Below, in pieces: positions 33,695-44,169 of a DNA stretch of 64,000 nucleotides (positions are counted from its first letter, which is position 1; each line of letters begins with the position of its first letter). The stretch lies in contig NZ_LOBC01000082.1 of assembly GCF_001583695.1 (NCBI RefSeq), positions 62,001 through 126,000 of the forward strand, in the 5' to 3' direction. A model generated the notes under the pieces. That model had not been told where the DNA came from. It did not search any database and saw only the letters and a program-made list of their open reading frames with translations. Made by a program: the position numbers and the translations under genes. The DNA is from Bacillus wiedmannii. Lineage in GTDB: Bacteria; Bacillota; Bacilli; Bacillales; Bacillaceae_G.

Positions 33695-34396
33695 TTGTAT
33701 AGAGCAGCTATTCCAAACTTATTTACGCTCGGAAATTTATATAGTGGATTCTTGTCAATCGGCTATGCATCTTTAGGATATTATAAATCAGCTGCTATTT
33801 TAGTACTTATCGGGATGATGTTAGATAGTCTTGATGGGCGTGTTGCTCGTTTATTACGTGTTGATTCACAAATGGGAAAAGAGCTTGACTCGCTGGCGGA
33901 TGTCGTAACATTTGGTGCAGCACCTGCTGTTCTCATGTATTACACATCTTTCTCCAATTACGGAATCATCGGACTATACATAGCGGGACTATTCCCTCTT
34001 TTCGGAGCATACCGTTTAGCAAGATTTAATGTAACACCATCTTCTACTTCAATGAAATATTTCACTGGGGTACCGATTACAGCAGCGGGAGGGCTTGTTG
34101 CTTTCTTAACATTATTTTCACATACCATTCCCAAAATCGTTCTTATTACAGTATTTGTAACGTTCGCATTTTTAATGGTGAGCCGCATTCGTATCCCAAG
34201 TTTAAAAGATGTACCAATTCCACGATATAGCATCATTATTACACTATTTCTAGTCGGAATCATTATAACAATGTACCAAACAGGGTTCGGTAATTTTTCT
34301 GTTTTCTTATTCATTGCTATTCCACTATATATTTTGTATATGCTATCTCAATTTCTTAGACAAAGACCATCTAAAAGAGCAAATAAAGAAAAATAA
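33695..34396 (+). CDS. pssA: CDP-diacylglycerol--serine O-phosphatidyltransferase
   Basis: A 233-residue membrane enzyme making phosphatidylserine, the precursor of phosphatidylethanolamine. The CDP-alcohol phosphotransferase signature DGRVARLLRVDSQMGKELDSLAD is complete near residues 48-70, and about six to eight hydrophobic helices follow. The start is TTG 33695 with AAGGGAT upstream. In B. subtilis pssA is followed by ybfM-psd; here it is monocistronic with its own terminator. Confidence 0.94.
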   Translation: MYRAAIPNLFTLGNLYSGFLSIGYASLGYYKSAAILVLIGMMLDSLDGRVARLLRVDSQMGKELDSLADVVTFGAAPAVLMYYTSFSNYGIIGLYIAGLFPLFGAYRLARFNVTPSSTSMKYFTGVPITAAGGLVAFLTLFSHTIPKIVLITVFVTFAFLMVSRIRIPSLKDVPIPRYSIIITLFLVGIIITMYQTGFGNFSVFLFIAIPLYILYMLSQFLRQRPSKRANKEK

Positions 34397-34429
34397 GAAA
34401 CCTTCCGATTCCGGAAGGTTTCTTTTTAT
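34397..34429. terminator. Bidirectional terminator after pssA
   Basis: GAAACCTTCCG / CGGAAGGTTTC with T tracts on both sides, between convergent genes. Confidence 0.93.
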
Positions 34430-35397
34430 TTTGTAACTACTACTTTTTGATTTACAGGTGTTACAGGCTCTTCACCGTTTAATACGGCTAAAATATTTCT
34501 TACTGCCATTTCAGCCATCGCATCACGAGTTTCGAATGTTGCATTTCCTACGTGAGGAGCAAGTACTACATTCTTTAATCCTTTTAACCCTTCTGTAATT
34601 TTCGGTTCAAATTCAAACACGTCAAGAGCTGCTCCTTCAATTTCATTCGTTTTTAATGCATGAGCAAGTGCCGCTTCATTCATAATTGGTCCACGTGAAG
34701 CATTTACAATATACGCTGTTTTCTTCATCATTTTAAACTGTTCATCATCAATCATATGATGCAATTTCGGATTATAAGCACAGTTAATTGTAATAAAGTC
34801 TGCTGTTTGTAATAATTCTTCCAATGTTACATATGTTGCTTCCAGTTCACTTTCAGCTTCAGGCTTTCGATTTGGACCTGTATATAAAACATTCATTCCA
34901 AACGCTTTCGCACGCTTTGCAACTGCCTTTCCGATTTCTCCAAGGCCAATAATTCCAATTGTTTTACCATGTACTTCACGGCCTAAGAAAAATAATGGCG
35001 CCCATCCATTAAATCCAGTTGTACGACATAATGTATCGCCTTCAGGAATTCTACGTGCAGCTGCTAAAAGAAGTGCAAATGTTAATTCTGCTGTCGCTTC
35101 AGTTGATACTTTCGGTGTATTCGTTACCGCAATCCCTTTTTCTCCGGCATACGAGTAATCAATATTATCGTAACCAGCACCGTAGTTTGCAACAATCTTC
35201 AAATTAGGTGCCGCATCAATAACTTCTTTTGTCACCTTTGTAGAAAGTAGACTTAACAATGCATCTTTATCTTTTACACGATCTGTTAATTCATCTAAAG
35301 AAATTAACGCATCTTTATCGTACATTTCTACATCATGATCCTTTAATAGTTCTAATCCGATTGCTGGAATTTTCCCTGCTACTAATATTTTTGCCAC
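34426..35397 (-). CDS. D-2-hydroxyacid dehydrogenase (glyoxylate/hydroxypyruvate reductase type)
   Basis: A 323-residue NAD(P)-dependent D-2-hydroxyacid dehydrogenase. Visible are the coenzyme fold GKTIGIIGLGEIGKAVAKR, the family signature NASRGPIMNEAALAHAL with catalytic Arg, the Glu in FEFEPK and the catalytic His in LAPHVGNAT. GTG at 35397 is preferred; the GTG three codons earlier is part of the GAGGTG ribosome site. Known relatives reduce glyoxylate, hydroxypyruvate or 2-ketogluconate; the substrate is not determinable from this sequence. It is monocistronic, and no linked pathway genes are seen. Confidence 0.88.
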   Translation of the reverse strand: MAKILVAGKIPAIGLELLKDHDVEMYDKDALISLDELTDRVKDKDALLSLLSTKVTKEVIDAAPNLKIVANYGAGYDNIDYSYAGEKGIAVTNTPKVSTEATAELTFALLLAAARRIPEGDTLCRTTGFNGWAPLFFLGREVHGKTIGIIGLGEIGKAVAKRAKAFGMNVLYTGPNRKPEAESELEATYVTLEELLQTADFITINCAYNPKLHHMIDDEQFKMMKKTAYIVNASRGPIMNEAALAHALKTNEIEGAALDVFEFEPKITEGLKGLKNVVLAPHVGNATFETRDAMAEMAVRNILAVLNGEEPVTPVNQKVVVTK

Positions 35398-35509
35398 TAC
35401 TAACACCTCTTCTATAAAAAATAAGATATCTCTTATCTTTCATTGTAAGAAATCCACCTATAAAAACCAAGGAATTTGATCATAGTTTTGAAAATCGACA
35501 TTTTTTACC

Positions 35510-35545
35510 CATAAGAAAAGAGGAGATTCATCTCTCCCCTTTTCT
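35510..35545 (-). terminator. Weak hairpin after the 55-aa gene
   Basis: GGAGAGA-TGAA-TCTCC followed by TCTTTTCTT on the minus strand, just past the stop codon. The stem is short. Confidence 0.4.
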
Positions 35546-35712
35546 TACGCTTTCTCTTGCGATTCTTGTCCAAGCTTTGCATCGATCGTTCCTTCTGCAA
35601 CTGTATCGCTAATTTGTTCCTCAATAACTGATTGAGATGTAGCATTCGTTTCAGAAGTATAAGCTTGTTGCTGTGCATCTTGTACATTTTGTTTATTTTG
35701 TTGTTTCGCCAT
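35545..35712 (-). CDS. Small Gln/Asn-rich hydrophilic protein (55 aa)
   Basis: ATG 35712 is preceded by AAAGGAGGG. The protein starts MAKQQNKQNVQDAQQQAYTS and ends GQESQEKA. It has no hydrophobic segment and no Cys or Trp. Its composition (Gln, Ala, Ser, Thr, Asn) recalls gamma-type small acid-soluble spore proteins, but the typical A-T-N-V-Q-A repeats are not clear, so I leave it unnamed. It lies between the PHP phosphatase gene and the dehydrogenase gene. A longer frame in another phase covers the same bases but is not preceded by this ribosome site. Confidence 0.7.
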   Translation of the reverse strand: MAKQQNKQNVQDAQQQAYTSETNATSQSVIEEQISDTVAEGTIDAKLGQESQEKA

Positions 35713-35779
35713 TTCTTACCCTCCTTTTTATTCTTTCTTATTTTGAACAAAAAGGGTGGTTTTCATCAAAAAATCGTGA

Positions 35780-36799
35780 TCATTTTGAAATTGTTACTTC
35801 TTCTTCCAGTAATCTCATCGTTCTTACTCGTTTCGTAAATGTAGCTACGTGAGAAATATCATGATTACGTAACGTCTTTATATTCTCTGCCACATATTTT
35901 CCTAAATCATTCGGATAATGAGCATCTGAGGAGAGAGTAACCGGAACGCCATGCTTAGCTAGTACTTGTAAATATAGCGGACTCGGACACATTTCGCGCA
36001 CAGGATAGCGATAGTACAATCCCGCATTTATTTCCGTTGCCGTATTTGTTTCTACTAACGCACGCGCAATTTCCTTATAATAAGAAAGTTGTTCATTTTC
36101 ATCTAACCGATAATTAAATACTTTTATGTTATCAAGATGAGCTATAATATCAAATAAATTAGAGCGAACTGCACACTCAACCGTTTTGAAAAACGTATCA
36201 TATAAAGCATATAAGTCATGTTCCTTAAAATATTCTTTCGTATCTGGATTATCAAATCCCCATCCATTTAAAAAATGAACAGAGCCAATTACATAATCAA
36301 AATCTCCTAATGCGAGTAAAGATTGTAATTCTTGTTCACCACCAATAAAATAATCCGCTTCAATTCCAAGTTTTAGCGTCACGCCTCGTTTACTCCATCG
36401 TTCTTTCGCCTCTTCAATTGCCTTTGTAAAATCATGCAGTGACGTTACCCTCACTTGGTCTAACCATCCCTTCTGTAAACGACCAAGCCCTGAATCACTT
36501 ATATCGACATATCTTTCATAGTATTCTTTCGCTTCATAAAAACGGTATAAATGATCGACAATACCAACTTCTTTTATACCTTTTCGCAAAGCTTCTTCTA
36601 AATATAAATCAATCCATTTCGTTGTAAATGGCCCTTCTTTCACACGTCTTTGCAGGCGTTCTTGTGTTTTCACAAGCCATTCCATAGAATGTTTTTCTTC
36701 TTTAAGTGGTTCATAATGTTGTAACACTTCATTTATTTTAGCTAGCCATCCTATTGAATATGGCCCTTCTTCTAAATGAATGTGATAATCCACCTTCAT
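35780..36799 (-). CDS. PHP-domain histidinol-phosphatase
   Basis: A 339-residue metallophosphatase of the PHP superfamily (starts MKVDYHIHLEEGPY; later GIVDHLYRFY, GIEADYFIG, GSVHFLNGWGFD, AHLDNIKVF, LSSDAHYPNDLG), with all metal-binding His/Asp motifs in order. It is the last gene of the his operon, 13 nt after hisE, so removal of phosphate from histidinol phosphate (the HisJ/HisK step of Gram-positives) is the expected role. It is longer than B. subtilis HisJ (268 aa) because of about 70 extra residues between the first two motifs. Confidence 0.88.
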   Translation of the reverse strand: MKVDYHIHLEEGPYSIGWLAKINEVLQHYEPLKEEKHSMEWLVKTQERLQRRVKEGPFTTKWIDLYLEEALRKGIKEVGIVDHLYRFYEAKEYYERYVDISDSGLGRLQKGWLDQVRVTSLHDFTKAIEEAKERWSKRGVTLKLGIEADYFIGGEQELQSLLALGDFDYVIGSVHFLNGWGFDNPDTKEYFKEHDLYALYDTFFKTVECAVRSNLFDIIAHLDNIKVFNYRLDENEQLSYYKEIARALVETNTATEINAGLYYRYPVREMCPSPLYLQVLAKHGVPVTLSSDAHYPNDLGKYVAENIKTLRNHDISHVATFTKRVRTMRLLEEEVTISK

Positions 36800-36812
36800 C
36801 TACATTTCCCCC

Positions 36813-37136
36813 TTATAACGTATCTATTTCACTTCTGTCCCCTACTCGCGAAAGCTTCCCATTTCTTTCTGTCACTTCCTCCATAACATCTTCTAATGAT
36901 ATATTTTTTTCAGCTAATAAAACAAAGCAGTGATACAATACATCAACCATTTCTTTCACTAATTCTTCTTTGTCATTATTTTTAGATGCGATAATTACTT
37001 CCGTGCATTCTTCACCAATTTTCTTTAAAATTTTATCTTCTCCTTTTGAAAATAAATAATTTGTATACGATTCAGGAAGTGGATTTCCCTTTCGTTCTTC
37101 AATTGTTTCAAATAGTAATTTAAAGGCATTTTCCAT
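36813..37136 (-). CDS. hisE: Phosphoribosyl-ATP pyrophosphohydrolase
   Basis: A 107-residue all-alpha MazG-like pyrophosphatase hydrolysing PR-ATP to PR-AMP, second step of histidine synthesis. Signature [47 protein letters not shown] contains the EECTE metal site. It is separate from hisI (10 nt upstream) rather than fused as in many bacteria. Confidence 0.95.
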   Translation of the reverse strand: MENAFKLLFETIEERKGNPLPESYTNYLFSKGEDKILKKIGEECTEVIIASKNNDKEELVKEMVDVLYHCFVLLAEKNISLEDVMEEVTERNGKLSRVGDRSEIDTL

Positions 37137-37146
37137 ATGTATCCCC

Positions 37147-37452
37147 CTATATAATTTGGTAGTGAAAACATGTTTTCTCTCCTGTATGACAAGCAGGTCC
37201 CACTTGCTTTACGACAATAACAATTGCATCTTGATCACAATCTAAATAAAGAGATTGCACATATTGGACATTTCCTGATGTTTCTCCTTTATTCCATAAC
37301 GATTGTCTTGAACGAGAATAAAACCATGTTCTTTTCGTTTCTAGCGTTTTTTCATATGCTCCTTCATTCATATAAGCTAGCATTAAAACTTCTTTTGTCC
37401 CTTCTTCAATTACAACTGCTGGTAATAATCCTTTTGAAAAGTTAGGTTTCAT
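37147..37452 (-). CDS. hisI: Phosphoribosyl-AMP cyclohydrolase
   Basis: A 101-residue zinc enzyme opening the adenine ring of PR-AMP (third step). Motifs: [38 protein letters not shown], the metal site [26 protein letters not shown] with the conserved cysteines and Asp residues. It overlaps hisF by 4 nt. Standalone, not fused to hisE. Confidence 0.96.
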   Translation of the reverse strand: MKPNFSKGLLPAVVIEEGTKEVLMLAYMNEGAYEKTLETKRTWFYSRSRQSLWNKGETSGNVQYVQSLYLDCDQDAIVIVVKQVGPACHTGEKTCFHYQII

Positions 37453-38207
37453 AACCGCACCTCAACATTTGCATTTCTTAATTTTCTCTTTACGTCCTGC
37501 ACTGTCGCCTCACCATAATGAAAGATGGATGCCGCAAGTGCTGCATCAACTGTTGTCTTTTGAAAAACTTCTATAATGTGATCAACGTGACCACATCCGC
37601 CTGACGCGATGACTGGTACGGAAACGCTTTTTGAAATTTCTTCTGTTAAACGAAGATCATACCCGTTTTTCGTTCCATCTGCATCCATACTCGTTAACAA
37701 AATTTCGCCTGCCCCTAGCTCGGCAACGCGTTTTGCCCACCCGATTGCATCCATACCCGTATCAACTCTTCCGCCGTTCACATAAACATTCCACTTTTCT
37801 TCTGCTACTTTTCTAGCATCAATTGCTACGACAATACATTGTGAGCCAAAGTGTTCTGCCCCTTCTTCAATTAGCTTTGGATTTCGCACTGTCGCTGAGT
37901 TGATTGAAACTTTATCCGCTCCAGCTCTTAGTAAATTGTACATATCTTTAACACTTGAAATCCCCCCGCCAACTGTAAGAGGAATAAATACTTTCGAAGC
38001 TGTTTTTTCTACAACATCTATAATTGTTTTTCGTCCTTCATGCGTTGCTGTAATATCTAAAAATACAATCTCATCTGCTCCCGCTTCATTATATAAAGCG
38101 GCTATTTCAACAGGATCACCGACGTCTTGTAACCCTATAAAATTTACACCCTTTACGACTCGGCCCTCTTTCACATCTAGACATGGAATAATGCGTTTCG
38201 CTAACAT
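37449..38207 (-). CDS. hisF: Imidazole glycerol phosphate synthase, cyclase subunit
   Basis: A 252-residue TIM barrel that with HisH converts PRFAR and ammonia to IGP and AICAR. Starts [23 protein letters not shown]; catalytic Asp11 in CLDV and Asp130 in AIDARK are present, plus phosphate loops VPLTVGGGI and VIASGGCG. It overlaps hisA by 7 nt and hisI by 4 nt. Confidence 0.97.
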   Translation of the reverse strand: MLAKRIIPCLDVKEGRVVKGVNFIGLQDVGDPVEIAALYNEAGADEIVFLDITATHEGRKTIIDVVEKTASKVFIPLTVGGGISSVKDMYNLLRAGADKVSINSATVRNPKLIEEGAEHFGSQCIVVAIDARKVAEEKWNVYVNGGRVDTGMDAIGWAKRVAELGAGEILLTSMDADGTKNGYDLRLTEEISKSVSVPVIASGGCGHVDHIIEVFQKTTVDAALAASIFHYGEATVQDVKRKLRNANVEVRL

Positions 38208-38920
38208 AACTTTGTTACCTCTAACACTTCTTCTAAATCAATCGTTTTCTCATAAAGAGCCTTACCAATTATGACGCCGTATATATTCATATCATTTAAT
38301 TTTTTCACATCTTGAATAGATGCCACTCCTCCAGAAGCAATAAGACGAATGCTCACGCTTTTTTGTAGTAACTCCAATTGCTCTAAATTCGGTCCTGCAA
38401 GTGTCCCGTCTTTCGAAATGTCTGTAAACACAATCGTTTGAACACCTACATTCTCCATTTGCTTTGCTAAATAAATGTAAGAAATTTCAGATACATCAAG
38501 CCAGCCTCTCGTTGCTACGAAACCATTTTTCGCATCAATTCCAACAATGATTTTCTCTTTATATAGAAGAACTGCTTCTTCTAAAAATTCCTTATCATAA
38601 AGAGCAGCTGTTCCTAAAATCACTTTATCTACACCTACTGACAATAACTTCTCTACCGCTACAAGTGATCGAATTCCTCCTCCAACTTGCACAGAAATAC
38701 GTACTGCCTTGCAAATCCTTTCAATAACGAGCAAATTTACTGACTCACCAGCAATTGCGCCATCTAAATCAACAATGTGTAACTTTTTCGCTCCCAATTT
38801 TTCGAATATAATCGCTTGCGCAACCGGATCTTCATTCATTACTGTTTCTTTACTAAACTCTCCTTGATAAAGTCTAACGCATCGCCCCTCTTTTAAATCG
38901 ATAGCTGGGAAGATTTCCAT
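38201..38920 (-). CDS. hisA: Phosphoribosylformimino-AICAR-P isomerase
   Basis: A 239-residue TIM barrel isomerase (ProFAR to PRFAR). Catalytic Asp8 in [18 protein letters not shown] and Asp129-region FTDISKDGT are intact, with the phosphate motif QVGGGIRS. It overlaps hisH by 28 nt and hisF by 7 nt, indicating tight translational coupling. Confidence 0.97.
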   Translation of the reverse strand: MEIFPAIDLKEGRCVRLYQGEFSKETVMNEDPVAQAIIFEKLGAKKLHIVDLDGAIAGESVNLLVIERICKAVRISVQVGGGIRSLVAVEKLLSVGVDKVILGTAALYDKEFLEEAVLLYKEKIIVGIDAKNGFVATRGWLDVSEISYIYLAKQMENVGVQTIVFTDISKDGTLAGPNLEQLELLQKSVSIRLIASGGVASIQDVKKLNDMNIYGVIIGKALYEKTIDLEEVLEVTKLC

Positions 38921-39522
38921 GCCTCTACCACCCCTTTGAAATTTTTCAACATTTGCATTCCAATGTCACCGCTTTTTTCAGGATGAAACTGTGCGCCGTA
39001 TATATTTCCTTTTGCTACAAAACCAGGTACTTTCACTCCATATTCACTTATCCCATACACAATTTCATTTGGACAATCTGCATAATAAGAGTGAACATAA
39101 TATACGAAAGAACCGTCCTCTACTCCATTCCAAAGTGCTATTTCTCCCTCTTTCTTTAACTCATTCCATCCCATATGTGGAATTTTATAAGGAACCTTTA
39201 ACTTTCGAATAACACCTGGCAATAAACTTAATCCGTTACAGTCTTGTAGTTCCTCACTTTTTTCAAATAAAAGCTGCATCCCTAGGCAAATGCCCAGAAG
39301 CGGTTTTCCTGAACGCCCGACTTCTTTTAACACACGCACTAAATTTTTTTCTTCCAATACATCCATCGCTTTCGGAAATGCACCTACTCCTGGTAAGATT
39401 ACTCCATCACTTCTAAAAATCTTTTCTTTATCACCCGTTACGATGTACTCTGCTCCAATATATTGTAATGCTTGTTCCACACTGCGAATATTTCCCATTC
39501 CATAATCTATAATAGCAATCAA
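38893..39522 (-). CDS. hisH: Imidazole glycerol phosphate synthase, glutaminase subunit
   Basis: A 209-residue class I glutamine amidotransferase that supplies ammonia to HisF. The catalytic triad is visible: Cys in [13 protein letters not shown] (near residue 79), and His and Glu in [10 protein letters not shown] near 184-188; the oxyanion strand LPGVGAF is also seen. It starts right after hisB and overlaps hisA by 28 nt. Confidence 0.97.
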   Translation of the reverse strand: MIAIIDYGMGNIRSVEQALQYIGAEYIVTGDKEKIFRSDGVILPGVGAFPKAMDVLEEKNLVRVLKEVGRSGKPLLGICLGMQLLFEKSEELQDCNGLSLLPGVIRKLKVPYKIPHMGWNELKKEGEIALWNGVEDGSFVYYVHSYYADCPNEIVYGISEYGVKVPGFVAKGNIYGAQFHPEKSGDIGMQMLKNFKGVVEAWKSSQLSI

Positions 39523-40107
39523 TTACAACATCCCTTTCGTGGAATTTACACCAGTAATGCTGGCATTTCTTTCGACTGCTTCTCTAAGCGCTCTACCAAA
39601 CGCTTTAAATAACGCTTCAACTTTGTGATGTGTATTGCTTCCGTATAAAATGCGAGCGTGTAATGTAATATTGGCAGCATGAGCAACTGCTCTAAAAAAC
39701 TCTTCTGTTAGTTCTGTATCAAAATCCCCTAGCTTCGGATTCGTTAATTCTCCTTGAAATACAATATATGAGCGCCCGCTAATATCAATTGCGACAAAAC
39801 CTAAAGATTCATCCATCGGTACATATGCGGAGCCATAACGGTTAATCCCCTCTTTATTTTGCAATGCTTCTTTCAAACAATTTCCGAGTACAATTCCAAC
39901 ATCTTCAACTGTATGATGCGAATCAACGAATACGTCGCCTTCCGCCTCCACTTGTAAACCGAATCTTCCATGCCTTGCAAATAAAGTTAGCATATGATCA
40001 AAAAATCCAACTCCCGTTTGTACAGAAACGTTCTTGCCTTCATCAAGCTGCAAACTTAATTTGATTTTTGTTTCTGTCGTCTCACGTATTTGACTGCACT
40101 CACGCAT
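39523..40107 (-). CDS. hisB: Imidazoleglycerol-phosphate dehydratase
   Basis: A 194-residue Mn-dependent dehydratase making imidazole acetol phosphate. The two HisB repeats show [27 protein letters not shown] and [32 protein letters not shown], with all metal-binding histidines. Monofunctional (no N-terminal phosphatase), consistent with the separate PHP phosphatase at the operon end. It overlaps hisD by 1 nt. Confidence 0.97.
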   Translation of the reverse strand: MRECSQIRETTETKIKLSLQLDEGKNVSVQTGVGFFDHMLTLFARHGRFGLQVEAEGDVFVDSHHTVEDVGIVLGNCLKEALQNKEGINRYGSAYVPMDESLGFVAIDISGRSYIVFQGELTNPKLGDFDTELTEEFFRAVAHAANITLHARILYGSNTHHKVEALFKAFGRALREAVERNASITGVNSTKGML

Positions 40108-41396
40108 TATTCTTCCTCCTCAAATCTTATTTGAATTGCTCTCGCATGCGCATGTAATCCTTCTTTATTGGCAAGTTCTACAATATGATGTTGTACATCT
40201 CTTAACGCTTCCTCCGTATAAGACAGAAAGCTTGATTTTTTCACGAAATCATCGACTGATAACGGTGAGAAAAACCTTGCCGTTCCACTTGTCGGTAACA
40301 CGTGATTCGGTCCTGCTAAATAATCACCGAGCGGTTCCGGTGCATATGGACCAAGAAAGATAGATCCTGCATGTTTCACATAAGCTAGAGCATTCATCGG
40401 TTCTTTTATATGTAACTCTAAATGTTCTGGAGCGATTTCATTCGATAATTGTAGCGCCTCATCTAAAGAAGGAACGATAAAGATAGCTCCATTTCTATTT
40501 ATCGATTCACGTGCAATTTCGCTTCTTGGTAATGTTTCTAACTGTCTTTCTATCTCTCTTTCTACTTCTTTTGCTAACTCTATATTCGTTGTAATACAAA
40601 TTGCTGTTGCTCTCTCGTCATGTTCTGCTTGTGATAATAAATCAGCAGCGATATATTTGGCATTACCGGTTTCATCAGCAATAACTACAATTTCTGACGG
40701 TCCAGCAATCATATCGATATTTACTATTCCGTATACTTCTCGTTTCGCCAGAGCAACGTACAAATTTCCTGGTCCAACTATTTTATCCACTTTTGGAATC
40801 GATTCCGTCCCATATGCTAAAGCAGCAATTGCTTGCGCACCACCTATCGTATAAATTTCATCTACCCCTGCAAGGCTTGCAGCAACTAAAATATGGGGAT
40901 CAATCCCCCCTTGCCTTGGTGGTGTTACCATTACAATCTTTTTCACACCAGCGAGTTTTGCTGGCAATACATTCATTAATACTGACGAAGGATACGAAGC
41001 AGTTCCGCCCGGCACATATACCCCTATATTTTCTAACGGCCGAATGATTTGCCCTCTAATAATGCCTTCACTCGTGCAATCGAATATGGATTGCCTTTTT
41101 TGCTTTTCGTGATAAGAAATAATGTTTTTCTTCGCCTCTTGTAACGCTTCTAAAAATGAATTCTCTACAAACATACCTGCTCGTTTTATTTCTTCCTCAC
41201 TTACACGAAACTCTTTAATCTCCACACCATCAAACTTTTTTGTATAAAAAGATAGAGCCTCATCCTTACTCTTCCTTACCTTTCGAACGATTTCGCTTAC
41301 ACTTCTTTGAACAGTTTCTTCTATTATATTAGCGTTTTCTCGTAGCAATTTTATTTTCGATAACGCCTTTTGAAAATCTTCAAAAACTATCTCCAT
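40107..41396 (-). CDS. hisD: Histidinol dehydrogenase
   Basis: A 429-residue zinc enzyme oxidising histidinol to histidine in two NAD+ steps. Motifs: [55 protein letters not shown], and the catalytic IAPEHLELH, with [14 protein letters not shown]. Standard length. It lies between hisG (11 nt) and hisB (1 nt overlap). Confidence 0.97.
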   Translation of the reverse strand: MEIVFEDFQKALSKIKLLRENANIIEETVQRSVSEIVRKVRKSKDEALSFYTKKFDGVEIKEFRVSEEEIKRAGMFVENSFLEALQEAKKNIISYHEKQKRQSIFDCTSEGIIRGQIIRPLENIGVYVPGGTASYPSSVLMNVLPAKLAGVKKIVMVTPPRQGGIDPHILVAASLAGVDEIYTIGGAQAIAALAYGTESIPKVDKIVGPGNLYVALAKREVYGIVNIDMIAGPSEIVVIADETGNAKYIAADLLSQAEHDERATAICITTNIELAKEVEREIERQLETLPRSEIARESINRNGAIFIVPSLDEALQLSNEIAPEHLELHIKEPMNALAYVKHAGSIFLGPYAPEPLGDYLAGPNHVLPTSGTARFFSPLSVDDFVKKSSFLSYTEEALRDVQHHIVELANKEGLHAHARAIQIRFEEEE

Positions 41397-41407
41397 TACA
41401 AGTCCCC

Positions 41408-42043
41408 CTATTTTCCTGACAAAATTTCTTGCTCCATCATATTTACAATACTGAATATTTCGTCTTTTTTAGTTTTTAATGCAGCCTTATTTACAATCAT
41501 TCGAGCAGATATAGAACACATTTCCTCAAATACAATGAGCCCATTTTCTTGTAATGTTTTTCCTGTTTCCACAATATCAACAATCGCATCTGCCAATCCA
41601 AGAATAGGAGCGATTTCTACAGAACCTTCTATTTTTATAATTTCTACATCCTCCCCTTTATCATGAAAATAGTTAGAAGTAATATGTGGATATTTCGTCG
41701 CAATGCGTTTCTTCCGGTAGCTCTTCGGATTATATGTAGGAATAGAAGCAACACAAAACTTACACACACCTACTCCTAAATCTAACATTTCATAAATATC
41801 TTTCTCGTTTTCCATTAAAATATCTTTTCCAACGACCCCAATATCAGCTACTCCATGTTCTACATAAGTAGCAACATCTACTGCTTTCACTAAAATAAAT
41901 GAGATATCTGTATTTTTACTTTGAAAGACAAGCTTTCGTCCTTTATTTTTGAGCTCCGAACAATCAATTCCAATCTGCTCAAAGAGCGGAATCACATGTT
42001 TTTCTAATCTTCCTTTCGTTAACGCAATTTGAATGTTACGCAT
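41408..42043 (-). CDS. hisG: ATP phosphoribosyltransferase, short-form catalytic subunit
   Basis: A 211-residue short-form HisG, first enzyme of histidine synthesis, condensing ATP and PRPP. ATG 42043 (AGAAGGAG upstream) gives [15 protein letters not shown]; 14 earlier in-frame codons are not used. The PRPP-binding loop [18 protein letters not shown] is intact. The short form lacks the C-terminal histidine-binding domain and needs HisZ, which is encoded just upstream and overlaps by 25 nt. Confidence 0.96.
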   Translation of the reverse strand: MRNIQIALTKGRLEKHVIPLFEQIGIDCSELKNKGRKLVFQSKNTDISFILVKAVDVATYVEHGVADIGVVGKDILMENEKDIYEMLDLGVGVCKFCVASIPTYNPKSYRKKRIATKYPHITSNYFHDKGEDVEIIKIEGSVEIAPILGLADAIVDIVETGKTLQENGLIVFEEMCSISARMIVNKAALKTKKDEIFSIVNMMEQEILSGK

Positions 42044-43281
42044 GAATTTTCTCCTTCTTTCTGGACTATCCATTTCTCTTTCCATACATATTCCACTAAT
42101 GATTCGTTCTTTGCCTCAACGACCGTTACTATTTGGTTTTTTCTTGCAAATTGAAAGGTGTCTTTTACATTAGAGAATAAGGATAGCTCTACTTTTTTCC
42201 CGTCCTTTTGAAGTAAATTTCGTAATCTTTCCGCTTCTGCTAATCTATTTAACTCATAATGAATAATAATATCTATTCCCTTTCGTTCATATGGTTCTTG
42301 TTGCTCTTGCAGTGCCTTCACAATTTGATTGACTTGCACCGCGAGTCCAACAGCTGGCAGCATCTCTCCAAAATTTCCAATTAACTCATCATATCTTCCG
42401 CCACTAACAATTTCTTCTCCTATTTCATATATATACCCTTTGAAAATAACTCCCGTATAGTAATCTAAATGTTGGATCATACCTAAATCAATTGATATGT
42501 AAGATCCATACCCTAGTTTTTCAATTGCTTCATATATTTCTTTCACTCTTGCAATCGCCATTTTCATTTCATTACTTGAGGCGAGTTTTTCTGCTTCCTC
42601 AATCACTTCTAAATTCCCAAATAGCCTTGGTAATTTCTCAAGTAATCTTACTGTTTCATCACATCGATCTAATTTCTTTTCTCTAATAAAATTTGATAGA
42701 GCCGCATAATTTTTACTTTCAATGTATGTCCTAAGTACTCTCTCTTCTTCCTCATAAATGGAGAGTTTTTTTACAATACATTTATATAACTGCACTTGCC
42801 CAATCTCTATTGTAAAAGATTGCACCTTCACCTTTTGAAGTGATTGAATGACGCTTATGACGCATTCAATTTCAGCTCTTACATTATCAATCCCTATAAT
42901 TTCAATACCACTTTGTACAATTTCATTATATTTTCCAGTAAGGGACTCATTCGCCCGAAATACATTCCCGCCATACGTCAGTTTAAGCGGCGTATCCCAC
43001 CTCTGCGTTCCCATCACTCTCGCTAAAGGAATTGTCATATCTGGACGTAACACGATAATCCGTCCCTTTTCATCAAAAAATTTATACATCTTTTCTTCAT
43101 CTATCGGTCTATTTTGAAAGGCAAAAACATCATAAAATTCAATTGTAGGTGTCCTTATTTCCTCATAACCTCGCCCTAAAAAAGTACGTCTTAATTTTTG
43201 CTCCACTTCTTCAATTAACGTACATTCTTCGAATAAATAGTCTCTCGTTCCATTTGGGTTTGCCCGTTTCCATTTTGTCAT
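42019..43281 (-). CDS. hisZ: ATP phosphoribosyltransferase regulatory subunit
   Basis: A 420-residue class II aminoacyl-tRNA-synthetase-like protein (HisRS paralogue): [18 protein letters not shown], motif 2-like [14 protein letters not shown], and [19 protein letters not shown]. HisZ does not charge tRNA but activates short-form HisG and gives histidine feedback. First structural gene of the his operon. Between its start and the promoter lies a 260-nt leader with a His-rich peptide and an attenuator. Confidence 0.95.
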   Translation of the reverse strand: MTKWKRANPNGTRDYLFEECTLIEEVEQKLRRTFLGRGYEEIRTPTIEFYDVFAFQNRPIDEEKMYKFFDEKGRIIVLRPDMTIPLARVMGTQRWDTPLKLTYGGNVFRANESLTGKYNEIVQSGIEIIGIDNVRAEIECVISVIQSLQKVKVQSFTIEIGQVQLYKCIVKKLSIYEEEERVLRTYIESKNYAALSNFIREKKLDRCDETVRLLEKLPRLFGNLEVIEEAEKLASSNEMKMAIARVKEIYEAIEKLGYGSYISIDLGMIQHLDYYTGVIFKGYIYEIGEEIVSGGRYDELIGNFGEMLPAVGLAVQVNQIVKALQEQQEPYERKGIDIIIHYELNRLAEAERLRNLLQKDGKKVELSLFSNVKDTFQFARKNQIVTVVEAKNESLVEYVWKEKWIVQKEGENSCVTFKLR

Positions 43282-43341
43282 CTAAATTCTCACACCTTTC
43301 CCTTTCTAATGTATGCCCATTTCATTCACCTAAACCGAAAA

Positions 43342-43447
43342 TAAAAAGAGCCTTGTAGACAAAATACCTACAAGGCTCTTTAGTAGAGTGTAGGTACAAC
43401 GGGAATAACCCTTGTGCCTACACGTTTTCACGCTAGGTTCAAGGGCT
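43342..43447 (-). promoter_or_regulatory. Transcription attenuator of the his operon (five-segment RNA switch)
   Basis: After the leader-peptide stop codon the minus-strand RNA has five segments. A (AGCCCTTG, just after the stop) pairs with B (CAAGGGTT), closing a hairpin with a GAAA loop. B (GTGTAGG) can instead pair with C (CCTACAC). C (TACCTACA) can pair with D (TGTAGGTA). D with E forms the terminator GAGCCTTGTAG / CTACAAGGCTC plus T run at 43342-43381. A:B allows C:D (antiterminator); masking A gives B:C and then terminator D:E. Confidence 0.82.
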
Positions 43448-43501
43448 TTATGTATGATGATGTAGTTGTGTAAGCATTTTAATAGATTGCATGATATTCA
43501 T
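43448..43501 (-). CDS. his operon leader peptide (17 aa, three consecutive His)
   Basis: ATG 43501, preceded by AAAGGGAG with 8 nt spacing, encodes MNIMQSIKMLTQLHHHT and stops at TAA 43448-43450. The three CAT codons are two codons before the stop, which itself abuts segment A of the attenuator. A ribosome waiting for His-tRNA at the first His codons would leave segment A free, while one reaching the stop would cover it; this gives read-through on histidine starvation. The first structural gene, hisZ, starts 166 nt further on. Confidence 0.82.
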   Translation of the reverse strand: MNIMQSIKMLTQLHHHT

Positions 43502-43535
43502 AATACTTACTCCCTTTCTCCTCTGATTTTTACAT

Positions 43536-43564
43536 AGTATATAATACTTCATTCTGAATGTAAA
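43536..43564 (-). promoter_or_regulatory. Sigma-A promoter of the his operon
   Basis: Minus strand TTTACA, 17-nt spacer, TATACT. The -35 box lies inside the last codons of leuD, so the ilv-leu and his operons are packed head to tail. Confidence 0.78.
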
Positions 43565-44169
43565 TATTTTTTGAACATTCCGTTTTTTAAATATAAAGCT
43601 ACTTTCCTTTCATACTCTACAATTTCTTGATGATATTGCATCGTAATACTAATTTCGTCTAGACCATTTAATAATTTCTCTTTCCACATTTTCTCGATTG
43701 TAAAATAAAATCTGTGCGTACTTGTTTTAATTACCTCATTCTCTAAATCTACTTCTATTTGTTCTCTCGCATCCGTTTTGGCAAGTTGTTCTCGCATTTC
43801 TTTATCCATTACAATTGGTAACATACCATTTTTCATACAATTCATATAAAAAATATCCGCAAACCCGCCGGCGATAATAACGCGAAAACCATAATCAGCA
43901 AGCGCCCACGGAGCATGTTCTCTTGAAGAACCACAACCAAAATTATCACCTGTAATTAATATACTTGCTCCTTTTCTATTTTGTGCATTAAGCGAAAAAT
44001 TAGGGTTTTCATGGCGGTTATTATCATAACGCCATTCATCGAATAAATATTTTCCAAATCCCGTCCTTTCAATTCTCTTTAAGTATTGCTTCGGAATAAT
44101 TTGATCTGTATCAATGTTATTATTCATCAGTACTGCAGCAGTACCTTTATGAATACGAAATGGCTCCAT
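43549..44169 (-). CDS. leuD: 3-isopropylmalate dehydratase, small subunit
   Basis: A 206-residue LeuD swivel domain that with LeuC isomerises 2- to 3-isopropylmalate. Starts [48 protein letters not shown] is the family signature. Of two adjacent ATG codons (44172, 44169) the second has the better spacing from GGAG and gives the usual N-terminus. It overlaps leuC by about 23 nt. The his promoter begins inside its 3' end. Confidence 0.96.
   Translation of the reverse strand: MEPFRIHKGTAAVLMNNNIDTDQIIPKQYLKRIERTGFGKYLFDEWRYDNNRHENPNFSLNAQNRKGASILITGDNFGCGSSREHAPWALADYGFRVIIAGGFADIFYMNCMKNGMLPIVMDKEMREQLAKTDAREQIEVDLENEVIKTSTHRFYFTIEKMWKEKLLNGLDEISITMQYHQEIVEYERKVALYLKNGMFKKYLHSE

Noticed and set aside
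35505-35750. 81-codon Lys-rich minus-strand frame
   Set aside because: It is another phase of the 55-aa gene at 35545-35712, which has the proper ribosome site and sensible composition.
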